Source: Melampsora larici-populina 98AG31
Lineage: Eukaryota > Basidiomycota > Pucciniomycetes > Pucciniales > Melampsoraceae
DNA: 64,000 bases
Direction: 5' to 3'
Assembly (NCBI RefSeq): GCF_000204055.1
Contig: NW_006768867.1
Span: 1-64,000, forward strand
This document shows, piece after piece, positions 47,230-57,779 of this stretch; positions within the stretch are counted from its first letter, which is position 1; every line of letters starts with the position of its first letter. A program made the position numbers and the translations under genes. Under the pieces are notes generated by a model. It ran no database searches and was not told the origin of the DNA. It saw only the letters and a list, made by a program, of their open reading frames with translations.

Positions 47230-47900
47230 ATAACAAAAACTGGCGGAGATATGGACATGTCAAAATGTGCATCAAATGCTCATTTGCACCAAAAGTGCAC
47301 CAAGAAGTGGTCTTTTTGAAAAATTCTCTTATTAAATGGAAAATATTTTTCTATTTGGAATCACTTTCATTATTGGATCATCAGATTTGGAGTAATATCC
47401 GCTGAGATATTGCAATTTTCTCCATTTCAGAATCTCCCGACCCCTCAAGTAAACCTTTTGTTGGCCCTCACAGCAAAGAATTTTGCAAATTTTGTCATAA
47501 TAAACTACAGTTGGAATTTTTTTCCCAACAACTTTCATTGTTGAATCATTAGGATGGGACCAATATCTGCTGAGATATTGCATTTTTCAGCAGTTCAGAA
47601 TGTCCCAACACCTCAAATAAAGCTTGTGTTGGCCCTCACAACAAAGAGTTTTCCACATTTGGTCATAATTAACTACAGTTGAATTTTCTTTTTCAACATC
47701 TTTCATTATTGGATCATCAGGTTTGGAGTAATATCCGCTGAGATATTCCTAATTTCAGTATTTCAGAAACCTCAAGTAAAACTTTTGGTGGCCCTTACAA
47801 GTTGCCACTGTCCTTTTGGAAATTTCGTGTCAGTGAAGTACCCTTCAATTTCCTTCTTGAACACACCTCATCATTGTATCATTGCATTTGGTCCAATATC
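47230..47900. repeat. Tandem repeat, period about 168 bp, about 3.5 copies
   Basis: The landmark GAGATATTGCAATTTTC...TTTCAGAA recurs at about 47403, 47572 and 47740. Each unit also has CTCAAGTAAA..TTTTGTTGGCCCTCACA, then CATAATTAACTACAGTTG, TTTCATTATTGGATCATCAG and AATATCCGCTGAGATATT. The leftmost unit is partial and units have diverged by roughly 10-20%. It is non-coding, although chance frames cross it. Confidence 0.75.
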
Positions 47901-48547
47901 AACTTACTTATGCGGTTTTTGGGATCTTAGATTGTTCCAAAAGCTCAAAGAAAGCGACTTTTGGTTTTGGATTGAGCCCCTGTAATCATTCACATCATGA
48001 ACGTCAAACAGTGGCTCTGATATATTTTGAATGTGAGACACAATAAATATGATGGACTCAAATGGACAGATCCACTCAGACCGTCCATTTAAACACTTAT
48101 TTTTGTATCAATACCGGGAGACTCTATTAAAAGTATAAAATTGTATAGTATTGAAACGACATGCTTCATTTGACACTTATGCGTTCTTCTCTAAAAAGTA
48201 AGTACTTATGTATAAAAAGAACCAGAGGCTCCTCTAAAATGTAAGAATGTATAACATGAACAAGAGGCTCCTTAGTGCTCCTTCTCTTTCCCATTCAGAG
48301 TTGAAGTTGAGTTTATACACATACACATTCAAATGACTGGGGTGGGAATGATCAATTCCTTTCCCTGGTCACCACTGTTTGTTTGAAGAAACATACATAC
48401 GAGTCTTTCTAGGTCTTTCTCCGAACCTATTGGGTATACAAGTCTTGATCCTTGACTCTTCCTTTCGCATGTGGTGCCTAGATCGAGACCTGATCCACAC
48501 TTTCTCAAGCTCTGGATCAAGAGAAACACACCCAGTGCTGTTTGATC

Positions 48548-48720
48548 AATTGTATTACCCAGATCCATCTGATCTGAACAGCGAGAACCCCATATTTGGG
48601 CCCAGATACACCAGATACATCTGGTGTGAAAGAAGACACCGGATATATGTAGCAGCCAGACGTATCCGGCCAGATATGTCTGGCCCCGAGATGGTCTGGG
48701 ATACGTCTGAGCCCTCACAC
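48548..48720. promoter_or_regulatory. Internal cluster of CAGAT-type palindromes upstream of the accessory gene
   Basis: About eight motifs in 170 bp (CCAGATCCATCTGATCTG, CCAGATACACCAGATACATC, CCGGATATATG, CCAGACGTATCCGG, CCAGATATGTCTGG). They end about 150 bp before the first ATG of the accessory gene. If the transposase binds these motifs, this site would tie the gene's expression to it. Confidence 0.5.
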
Positions 48721-48870
48721 CACTTTCCGATTGGACCAAGCCTTCATCCTCACTTCCAACATCCAACTTCTGAACCTCCACTATCGATCTTCTTCACTTC
48801 CTGACCACCTCCGCCCTTCAACCATCATCAAGCCAGTTTTTTTCAATAACCTCCATTCTTGAGAATCAAT

Positions 48871-50974
48871 ATGAGAACCACTCGTGCCAAATCAGGATCT
48901 GGATCCGCCTCAAAATCGGCCACATCAGCAGCCCAACCTGCGATCTAAACCAACAAATCAAAGTCGCAAGCGAAGAAGTCGAGGAAACGCAACCAAGCAA
49001 CTGCTTTGGGTGACACAACTAGCACTAATGCCGGTGGAAGAAAGCAGCAAAAAAAAAATTCTGCCACTGATGCGGACAACAATTTAACTGTGAATCAAGC
49101 TGGAGACACTCAACAATCGAATTCTGCACCCAAGCCAACCAACAATAATCCAATTGTGTCACTTTCAAATGAAACCTTCAGTAACAATGTGGAAGAGTTT
49201 GACAAGACTTTCACTCTTCAAAGCATCAGTACTATTGGGAGAACTTGGATGGGATCTCGTGTCCAGGCAATGATCAACGCGAGGGAAAAGTATGCGTCGC
49301 ACATACCTTCCGAGATTCTATCGGCGGCAAAGATAGCTAGACATAATTATCGGAAAGCGAAGCTGCTGTTTGCTGGACTTGCCAAAGTGAAACTCGAAAC
49401 TTTGGAAGATAAACTGTAAGTACCCATAATTACACCTCCAAATCTGCACCGATAAGCAAATTCACAACTTTCTTTTTTCTTCTGAATAGTGGCGAAGGAG
49501 TAACTAATCCTCGGTCTTGTGATGCCTTTCGCCATTTCATGGCTTATGGGAAAGACTCCCTAAAGCTTTGCAGTATGTTCACCTGTTTATCATAATCAGT
49601 TTTAAAGTGTGATAACTGATGATGATATCATACAATCCAATCTAGTGCCATTAAACGGAGGAGAGAGGATGGTATTGGCAGTTAAAGGCTGGCCGACTTT
49701 GGACAGAAACTTACACTACCGATCAACACCGAGTTTTCATGGACAAATATTTTTTTGCGTTAGCAGGCATTCCCAATCTTGATCGGCCAACTGACGAGGA
49801 ACCTGAACCGGACAGAGCTGCTCCACAAGTACCTTTGCTGACTCTTGAAGATGAAGAAAAATATTGCCCTATCTACGATGAACTAGTCGATCACGCCAAA
49901 GTCATTTGGTGTGAAGGCAAATGCCACTCTGGAAAGGATATGAATAAACTCTCCTTAAAGCGTGTTAGACAGCTTGGTAAACTTGTAAGTGTGTCTTATT
50001 GCACTATGCTCTGCCGCATTGGTTGATGTTTCATGCGTGCTTGATCCTCATAGCTTGCCCGTGATGGCGACCAATTAAAATTCAAGTATGTCTTCCTAGC
50101 TGCCAGTGCCCATCCTCCAGCTAAAGACACCGGGACTGGATGGTCTCGGAAGTACACCTCTGTACCTGCGATCACTAAATGGGCAGATTGCGAAATTGGC
50201 CTCTCCCGAGTATTTGCAACTGTGGCGCAGGGAGAGTCGATGATCAAAGCAATCTCGCATAATCAACACACAACTGCCAAGAAGAAATCAAAGGCTTCCA
50301 CCTCTACTCAAATGCCACAACCTAGCGATGTCTTGAAAACGGAACTTGCAAGGGCTTTGAATCAGCAACTCAGTAAGTCTGCTCAATCATACTTCATCCT
50401 TTTGTTCACAGATATAAAGTAATTGACTGCCACAACTGTTTGTAGCCGAAGTACTTGGCTATTGTCCGACCAGAGGAAAATGCTTTCCTTTGACAGCTGA
50501 CCCGGTTGCAGGTCTTGTCAAACGCAAAGTCCCTGTCGAATTGTTCAAGAACCGGAATCAAAATTGAGTGCTGAAGATTTGAAGGTCGGCCACAAGGCAA
50601 TGCACAAGGTTCATCAACAGGAATGGTTAGATGATTTGAAAAGCAACCATTTTTGATTGGAGCTTTTGGATGGTGTGGAAAGGGTTGGTGCTGGTTCAAA
50701 CTCGGGAGGAAATGAAGGTACTCAGGCCATCAAATCATCAAAAGGTAAGGGGAAGTGTGCAAGCAAAATCAAGTCAAGCGAAATAGTGAGTGATGAGAAA
50801 GAAGAGCAGGATGTTGATGATGATGATGAGGAAGAGGAGGAAGAGGATGAGGATGATGATGATGATGATGAGGAAGAGGAGGATCTAGGACTAGATATTG
50901 ATGATGATGATGATGAGGAGGAGGAGGAGGAGAAGGAGGAGGAGGAGAAGGAGGAGGAGGAGGAGGAGGAGTAA
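48871..50974 (+). pseudogene. KDZ-element accessory gene of unknown function, decayed
   Basis: The first ATG is 48871 (MRTTRAKSGSGSASK). An in-frame TAA at 48946-48948 interrupts the basic, Ser/Lys/Gln-rich N-terminus (KSKSQAKKSRKRNQ); after it the same frame runs on to DKL at a GTAAGT near 49420. Later exons carry HRVFMDKYFFALAGIPNLDRP (49739-), PIYDELVDHAKVIWCEGKCH, KFKYVFLAASAHPPA, SVPAITKWADCEIGLSRVFA and EVLGYCPTRGKCFPLTADP. The last part has EWLDDLKSNHF, a TGA, and a very acidic tail of about 50 Asp/Glu ending at 50974. No TET/JBP, protease or helicase motif is seen. The stop codons and at least one frame break indicate decay. It looks like an accessory protein of the transposon, with a DNA- or histone-like charge pattern. 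Confidence 0.5.
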
Positions 50975-51284
50975 TTTGATGATAAATAAGTATTTCAATT
51001 GTGTTGTCTACCTTTACCTCTTTACCTCTACCTTGACCGTTGAATTTTTCTTTTATGTGTTTCTTTGTGGTGTCTTTTCCTTCATTATTATATTCCTTTG
51101 TTTCTTCAAGTTATAAAGTGAAGTTTTTGTAAAACTTTTTGATGTTTGTGCTGCTGCTTTTCTTTTTCTTTATCTTTTTCCTTGCTATATGTGATATGTT
51201 ATTATGTCTTCAATTTTGAAGAAATCTAAAAATGTTTTTTGACGGGTCTTCTATGATATCAACCTGTGTAGTGAGCTGCCCACC

Positions 51285-51815
51285 ATCAGATGCATCTCAA
51301 AATTTGAGCTTTTATAAGTAGTAAATGACAGGCAGTGCTTGTCAGCAGCAGATTCATCTGTGACCACCAGATGCATCTGCTAGTGTGACAATTGGTTGTG
51401 ATTGTCAGTATATACATACATCTTACCAATGACCCAGAGCAGTGTGACCAGTGTTGAGCTGCCCACCAGATGTATCTCAAAACTTGAGCTTTATAAGCAG
51501 TAAATGACAAGCAGTGCTTGTCAGCAGATGCATCCGTTGTGGTGATTGTACGAAGTATAATGTACATTCAAGTGGAGTCATCTGACCAATGACCCAGATC
51601 AGCGTATCCAGATGCATCTGACATCACCCCAGATGCATCTGGAATCACAGTGCACAGAACACGTGATGAATCACACTCAGATGCATCTGGGGTCCCAGTG
51701 TACAGAACTCGTCAGGTAAAGCACACTCAGATGGATCTGGGGCCAGATGTAATGTGGCTACATGACTTACACGGCCCACTATTGGCCCAGATCCATCTGG
51801 AGCATTAGGCAGAGA
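51285..51815. promoter_or_regulatory. Right subterminal array of CAGATGCATCTG palindromes
   Basis: About ten copies or half-copies of the same palindrome in 530 bp. It includes an internal duplication: the block around 51295-51365 (TGAGCTTTTATAAG, GACAGGCAGTGCTTGTCAGCAG) recurs at about 51475-51530. It mirrors the left array. Confidence 0.65.
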
Positions 51816-51964
51816 GAATTGTGACCTTTGATTTTTTTTCAAAGGCCACTTCAGATGTGTCTAAAGGGTCTGGAAGGGTCTGAGTACGCATTTTCAGACT
51901 GGATCCGGCAAGTTTCCTCTTTTTTTGTTCGGATACAGTCCGAAGCATTTTGGTGACACAGGTG
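51631..51964. repeat. Right terminal inverted repeat of the KDZ element
   Basis: Inverted partner of 41264-41597. Similarity continues more weakly inward: GATCTGGGTCATTGGTCAGATG at about 41606 has its inverted counterpart near 51580-51600. Confidence 0.9.
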
Positions 51965-52761
51965 GACATGAACCATGAACGCGTAGGTAAAGAACCGTTT
52001 GAAGTAATGAAAAGCTCCGGGGAAGTGATAAAATTATCATCCCGGACTCGAAGATAAGACTTCATGACACAAATGGGACAAGCAGGCGTATTGATAAAAA
52101 ATTGAATGATGACAGGAGCACCTATAAAATTGGTGTCGCCTTTAGAATAAGGAAGATTGTATTGAACAAATTTTTTGCATGTTGAAAAACGAAGAGTTGA
52201 ACGTTGAATTATCTTCCTTGAATCGAAAAACTTTTTAGAATCAGGAACTGTCAGTTCACCCAATCGATGAAGGCCTCCAAACCCAACCCCCAACATGGCA
52301 AGAAAAAGTTTATCATCATACAAAGAGGAAGATTTGGAAACAACTGATTCGATTTGTCCTAAAGTAAGAGCCAATTTTCAAACCACCGGTTTTGATAAGT
52401 TTTTGATGCAGAATTTCATGATGTCCTTCACATCTTGATGATTTGATTCACAGATTACCGAAGGAAATTCAAGCCTAAAAATATAATGAATGCCGAATAA
52501 CTATGCCCTAACTGATCTTGGCGAAATCATTCAACACATACATGAAACAAAATCGCAAAGGTTTCGTTTGTTAGGGGCAAAAAGAAGATTAAAATGAACA
52601 CAAAATTTAGCAAAGCTTTGAAAGGCTGATTTATATTTTTGTAACGAAATGGGACTGATAGTAGGACGTTGATCTTGATTTGACAACTTCCTTAAATCAC
52701 TTAACAAAACATTCAACATTGGCTTTTGTTGTCTCGAACAGGAAGATTTGGATTTAGCCAT
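51965..52761 (-). pseudogene. Tyrosine recombinase, N-terminal and first catalytic part
   Basis: The frame 52761-52531 resembles the N-terminal helical (SAM-like) domain (ISPISLQKYKSAFQSFAKFC). The next frame, after a stop or frame change, has SSLYDDKLFLAMLGVGFGGLHRLGELT, containing the first catalytic Arg. It continues to TRSWFMS, where the KDZ element interrupts it; the codons after that point at 51964-51805 belong to the transposon. The rest of the protein is found at 41255-41021. In the intact element the enzyme would insert the circular DNA copy without making a target duplication. Confidence 0.7.
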
Positions 52762-54601
52762 ATCCTTGAAGACGAATCGAAAGTTGTTAGATTCACTTCC
52801 TGAACTCCAGACAAAAGAAAAGGATCAATTTTTAAATACGAAATCTCTGTCGCATCAATTGCATGACAGAGGACCTCAGACTTTTCAGGCGTTAAGATTA
52901 ACTTCTGTTGAGACAGGGCAGCAGCGGCCGAATTAAAATCAGCCGAGACATGAACAACCTTTACATCTGCCCCCGCTTCTACCAGTTGCATAACACAATG
53001 ACAAAATAAAGGTCTTACTATCTTATTTGGTGCATGAGAGCTGAATAGATCGACCACATTGCGGTTATCGGAGTGAACAAAAATCCGTTTAAAACCTTGA
53101 CGAATTCCTAAACCTATAGCTGAGATAACACCTAATAACTCGGCCCAGTAAATGTTACGAGGAGGAGGAGGTAAAATGAAGTAGTTGCCTTTCCTGGAAC
53201 TTGGTTCCCAAATACCAACACCCGTCATACATGCATCGGTAAAAAACTCGCCATCTGCTTCATTCAAACCCCATTTGAGCGACTCTAATACCATAATACC
53301 GCTACTTTCACTAAAAAACTTGATTAACCAACGTAAGTCATTTTGATTCTCTTTGTTTAAAGGAATCTGTAAAAAACGGTGAGACTTATTTCCGGATTTC
53401 TTGTATAGACTTTGCAGAGCATACCTTCCCCACGGCATTGACGTGCAAGCCCAGGAAGCATGTCCTAACAGTTTTTGCCAATTGTTCAAGGAATGCTGGG
53501 GACCAGAAACAAAATGCTTCAGAGTTTCAATGATATGAGTCTTCTTGTCGGGATGAAGTTGAATTGTCATTTTTTCGGAGTCGACTAAATGGCCAATAAT
53601 TTCTAAGCTTGAGCCAAAGATTTGTTTCTTCCAAACCCATGGAAAACCCAAAATATCGGATAGATTCAAAAGCTTTGCTTGAGGAAGGGGAATAGAGTGA
53701 CCTTTGAAATTAACAAAATGCTTAGTCAAACAAACCTACCAAACATCATCCATCATGTTGTTCAAAAATTTTATACCAAACACAAATTCCGCAATCCACA
53801 ATACCAAAGAAAATACACCACACCATATATATGGTGATGCTGACGAACCAAAATTCAAGTTGTGATCAACTCGTTTTTTGTTGTTTTTGATTCGATAGAT
53901 TTGTCGCATTTGATACTGAAAATGAAGCGGAATAATTCAAAGGCTCCTTCAATATCTGATTTGAACAATATAACGTCGCCTTCCTTCTCTTTCATTTGAA
54001 TTAAATAAGGTATGAAATTCCGTAAAGAGTCGTAAGCAACTGGAATAGAATCTTTATCAATCAGATCATTTGGGGATGGCCGGCCGGCGCTCATATTTGA
54101 GCAAACCCGCATTTTAGTAGAATCCTTCTTTGATACCATTAAGAGAGGGATAACTTTCATTCCTAAGAGCAAAGTTGTGAATTCCTCTGAGTATCTACCT
54201 TTATCGATTTCCTCTTGACATTGTTCTTCAAGGAGGGTCTGATTAGATCCACACGTGACGTGGTTTGGACCGTCGACAACTGTTGAAGAGGGAATTGATG
54301 AATTTGGCCAGAAACCCTCTCGTAGACCTTTCAGGGCTGATAAAACAAATGGACGGTTAGGATGGTTGACGAGAAGAGTCTCCATTTTGTCTACCTTAAT
54401 CGGAGTTACGATTTTGAAAAGGTGGTTGTATTGCTTCAAAACAAAGGCAGTGTTGACGTCTTCTGACAAAGAAGGGGCGTTTCTGAAAGGTGCGGCGAAC
54501 AAACTCGATTCTATTGCTGGAGAAGAGCCCAAAGAATTGACTCCATCCCAAACATAGCCTTGTAAGAACTTCTGCTCAGAATCTTTAAAGGATTCTTCCA
54601 C
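52713..54601 (-). pseudogene. Reverse transcriptase / RNase H of the retrotransposon, frameshifted
   Basis: The fingers and palm start in 54601-53855, with KRVCSNMSAGRPSPND-like and FKSDIEGAF (first catalytic Asp). A frame change follows. The strip 53850-53735 then encodes NFGSSASP...LNNMMDDVW, with the Asp pair of the polymerase active site, before a stop. The frame 53729-52713 resumes with TKHFVNFKGH and the RNase H domain: FTDACMTGVGIWEP (Asp), AELLGV (Glu) and HSDNRNVV (Asp). The catalytic residues are present, but a frameshift and a stop separate them, so the enzyme is not made as one chain. It would copy the element RNA into DNA. Confidence 0.75.
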
Positions 54602-54983
54602 AACAACCGAAGAAATTTCCGAGATCGGTAGCCTTTGAACAAATCAACATCAGCTTCTAGAACAACAAAGAAAAGCAACTCATAAAAAATACCAACCCTT
54701 TTGCAGCAGTGTGACTACAAATTTCTTGAGAATCTTCCATACCATTCATCCTCGTGTCTCCATCATCCCCTCCTTCCCCTCTTGATGTTCTAAAAACGTG
54801 TTTTAGTTGTCAGGAACAAAGTAACTACACGGATGAAAGTAACTTGAAAAAATACCAACCCTTCGGACATATGACTCCCACAAGAATCATGGATATCATC
54901 TGAATCAGATGTGATCACATCCCTTGTGGTCCTTCTTACAACCCCTGACGTTCTGAGAGAACATACTTGAAAAATGTCAGGCC

Positions 54984-56459
54984 TCAAATGACATAAAAGG
55001 AAAAAATAGAAATAATACCAACACAACGGTGGATGCAAGGGCAGTCCCCCTTAAGCTTGCACCACCCCAGGTTGTGTGCAAAGCAGAACTGTTCACGTTC
55101 TGGAACCCCTTCCAAATCTTTAACCTCAAACAAACCTTTTTGTTTATAAGAAGATTTATAATACGTGGGCGAATGTTGAGTACAAGACGTGGATTGATGA
55201 GGTTGCGAATTCTGTTTTTGGCGTTGAAAAGGAATCGGGATTTGGCGGCTGCTAGTTGCGACTGTTTGAGGTCTATCTTCAAAAGCCTTCTGCATGTAGC
55301 GAGTCCTAATTGTTCCCAAGCTTTGATGACCCCAGTTGCCAAACAATATGTCTCTTCTTGACGCAAATTGTCCTTGAAGTGCCGCATCAAAATTTGCCAC
55401 ACATGTCCAATCAGCTTTTTGACCATTCAACACGAACTCTTGTTTAATCCAATTTGAGTATTGAAGGAAATACTTGAAACCTTTTGGAAAAGCTTCTTGA
55501 TAAGCTTGTTGAAGGATATCAAAATAATAATACCAGTCTTGGATATTGTCGAGTTTCTGGGATACTTTCTTATTCTGAAGCTCAATGTCTTTGTCTTTAC
55601 CGGCCACCATAAGATTAGTAGCCATCCCGCGTTTTTCCGCCATGTACTCGCCTTTGATTCTTCAAAGGTCGATGTATTTTCCTTGAAGAAGTTCTTTAGA
55701 AAGGTTAGATGGGAAATCTGCTGGTTTAACTCTATCAATAAAACCTTCAACAGCTTTTGTAAGATTAGGTGCGTAACCTCTAACGGTTTTTGCAAATACC
55801 ACTGCGCTTTCAGAAAGGTGTTCAGATGCAGAAGGTCCGGTGTCGCAACGTTCGACCTATTCCCACGACTTTTGCATCTTTCGTTTCTTCCCTTCTGTCT
55901 CGTCGTCATCCTCATCATCGCTTTTATAGCCTTTTTCTTTCTCAACCACGCTTCTAGCAACAAATGGAGAGAAGGATTTTGAACGCTGGGGATTATTTTG
56001 GGAATCCAACAAATCTCTAGCCTTTTGGGTGTTGTTGATTTCCTCTTGTGTAAGGATTTTAATAGCAGCTCGGGATCAATTGCTCCTTGGAGGTGAAGGA
56101 TTGCGAGATCTTTCGCGGCTTCGGGGCTCGTCAACAGGGAAGGAGGGGTTATCATTAAGATTGAAAACATAGACAGGTTCGTCGTTAGATGAAACTGGTC
56201 TGGTAGGAACAGGCCCTTCATTCTTGAAGATAGGTCTGTTTGCTTCTTTGTCCAGGTCAATAAGGCTGGAAGCATATTTAGACCATTGTTTATACCAGTT
56301 TTTGGTATCATAAGGAACGATGGCGGAGTAAAGCGTTCGGACTTGAGACATGGTTTTACCATTGGACCCACCCGCCGTTTGATAATTGGCTGTGAGGGCA
56401 GCCAACGCCTCGGTAACCACTCTAGCAGCTTCGTAATCATAACTGCCGTCATCACTCAT
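54984..56459 (-). pseudogene. Gag-like region of the tyrosine-recombinase retrotransposon
   Basis: It starts at ATG 56459 (MSDDGSYDYEAARVV). The first frame runs about 127 residues and ends in an Arg/Ser/Pro-rich stretch; a second overlapping frame continues and a third, 55643-54984, carries the C-terminal part. That part is helical (DNIQDWYYYFDILQQAYQEAFPKGF) and ends with a cysteine/histidine cluster, CFAHNLGWCKLKGDCPCIHRC, probably a zinc-binding, nucleic-acid-binding knuckle. Frames overlap rather than join cleanly, so frameshifts are present. It would form the particle shell that packages the element's RNA. Confidence 0.6.
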
Positions 56460-56601
56460 CTGAGATTTTTTGAAGAAACGGTTTTTTAGACAGGACGGAG
56501 GTAAAGTAGATGGTTGTTATAACAAAAAGCTTTTAGGTTTTTGTCTGTGAATAGAAAAACTCCGAGCTTTTGCAATCACGAAAAAAGTAAGACGAAACCT
56601 T

Positions 56602-56809
56602 GTAAGTTGATGAAATATTTAAAAAGATGATGTTGGATGAATAGGAAGAAAACGATGTGGAATGAATTCGGACAGATGGTAAACAGAAATGACATCATAT
56701 CTGTTCGAAAGATATAGCAAAGAACCGACCCATTAGCAATCATCACGGGTATGTTACAGTCCAAAAAGAATTACACTCCCATCGGTTAATGACAAGTCAC
56801 CCACATCTA
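56602..56809. repeat. 5' copy of the retrotransposon direct repeat (intact)
   Basis: Uninterrupted partner of the repeat at 39380-40654. It reads GAATTACACTCCC where the other copy has GAATTA, the 1,067-bp element, and then TACACTCCC. Confidence 0.85.
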
Positions 56810-57779
56810 ATTGAAAATAACAAAAATGTTATAAAATTCAATAATCAACTGGGTAATTTTGAATTTTGCACCGGCACTCTTTTGCACCGACCAACTCGGT
56901 GTAAACATGTCGGTGCAAAATTCTCCCACCCCATTTGAAACAATGTAACCAAAACCCAATCAAGTCTTCTTCAAATGTCATCTCATTCAATCAAATTATA
57001 TTTCTCAAAAATTCCTTCTTCTATTACAAAGTATACTAAATAAAATCCTAATCAGACTTATCCAACAACAAAAAACTAAAAAAACTATGCTTTGTTATAT
57101 CTTGATTTGATAACTCATTCAAAGCAATCAAAACTCTCAAATCCTCTCAAATAAAAAACCTTTTATATCATGAAAACCATCCTACATAAATACATATTCA
57201 TAAAACCTTTTCCTTCATAATCTTTTTCTTTGCATTCATCAAAAATCCTTATCCTTATCAAATTTTCTAATCCATTTAAAAAAATTCATAATCAGAAAAA
57301 AAAAGAAGAGTAAAATCCTACAAACAAAACAGAACTAAAAGAATTTGTATCCATAATCATGATCATCATCATTTTCAAAAAAAAAAGTCTTCTTCATCAT
57401 CATCATCATCAAAAAATAATAATATATATTATAAATATATATATGAAACTCAAAATAAGTATAAGTATAAGTATAAGTATAATATTCAAAACAGAGAAAC
57501 AGAAAAGATAACAAAAAAAAGAGATTTCTATTTGTAAAAAAATAATAATGAAAAAGTCAAAAAAAAAGTAAAGAAAAGAAGAAAAGAAGAAAAGAAGAAA
57601 ACTAAAATAAAATAAAAGAAAGGATAAGAAAAAAAAACCATTGACTTCAAAAAAAAAAGACTTCAAAAAAGACTTCAAAAAAAAGGAAAAACCTCAAGAC
57701 AAACCAAAAAACCAAACTATAAAAAAAAACCTAAACTTGCATCTCACAATTTTTTCCCAAAGACAATCTCTAATTCCAA
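56810..57779. other. Intergenic, 3' flank of the kinase gene
   Basis: Very AT-rich and low-complexity (long A runs on the plus strand, GTATAA repeats near 57455-57485). A small cluster of TTTTGCACCGG/CGGTGCAAAA words lies at 56860-56930. The frame 57409-57678 is the antisense of this low-complexity tract. Confidence 0.55.

Larger units (their letters stand above)
45860..48870. other. Central non-coding region of the KDZ element, between divergent genes
   Basis: About 3 kb between the start of the transposase (minus) and of the accessory gene (plus). It holds a run of CATCATTCATC-type words near 46060-46150, a perfect short hairpin near 46882-46914, an array of about 168-bp tandem repeats (47230-47900) and a third palindrome cluster (48548-48720). 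No coding frame is convincing. Confidence 0.6.
41264..51964. mobile_element. KDZ (Kyakuja-Dileera-Zisupton) DNA transposon, 10,701 bp
   Basis: The inverted ends start CACCTGTGTCACC. The duplication GACATGAA flanks the element at 41256-41263 and 51965-51972; 8-bp duplications and CA...TG ends fit KDZ elements. The terminal inverted repeats extend over about 330 bp, and the zone just inside them is packed with CAGATGCATCTG palindromes. Two genes diverge from a 3.1-kb centre: a KDZ transposase on the minus strand and a large accessory gene on the plus strand. The insertion lies inside the tyrosine recombinase gene of an older retrotransposon; leaving out the element and one duplication copy gives a continuous recombinase frame. 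The element is therefore younger than its host. Confidence 0.9.
39380..56809 (-). mobile_element. DIRS/Ngaro-type tyrosine-recombinase retrotransposon, split by two insertions
   Basis: On the minus strand the order is gag-like frames, reverse transcriptase with RNase H, then a tyrosine recombinase instead of an integrase, which defines this order of retrotransposons. A direct repeat of about 208 bp occurs at 56602-56809 (5' side) and again at 39380-40654 (3' side, interrupted by a 1,067-bp insertion); it starts GTAAGTTGATGA and ends ACATCTA. Same-orientation repeats fit the split-direct-repeat layout of Ngaro/PAT-like members better than the inverted repeats of DIRS1, although the second repeat pair expected for Ngaro was not seen. 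Without the two inserted elements the retrotransposon is about 5.7 kb. Confidence 0.75.

Noticed and set aside
48871..50974. Accessory gene as a TET/JBP oxygenase, known in some fungal KDZ elements
   Set aside because: No H-x-D...H iron-binding pattern or oxygenase core could be found in any of its frames.
50898..51116. Arg-rich frame beginning MMMMMMRRRRRR
   Set aside because: It is the shifted frame of the GAT/GAG tract encoding the acidic tail of the accessory gene.
41384..51842. Nearly identical 65-codon frames at 41384-41581 and 51645-51842 as a duplicated gene
   Set aside because: They lie in the two terminal inverted repeats and overlap palindrome arrays; identity follows from the repeat, not from coding.
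52748..56489. Plus-strand frames across the retrotransposon (for example 54255-54557, 55461-55982)
   Set aside because: Antisense shadows of the gag, reverse transcriptase and recombinase frames, which have clear motifs on the minus strand.
57409..57678. Hydrophobic 89-codon minus-strand frame as a membrane protein
   Set aside because: It is the antisense of an A-rich low-complexity tract (Phe/Leu/Ile from TTT-like codons) with no start context or family features.
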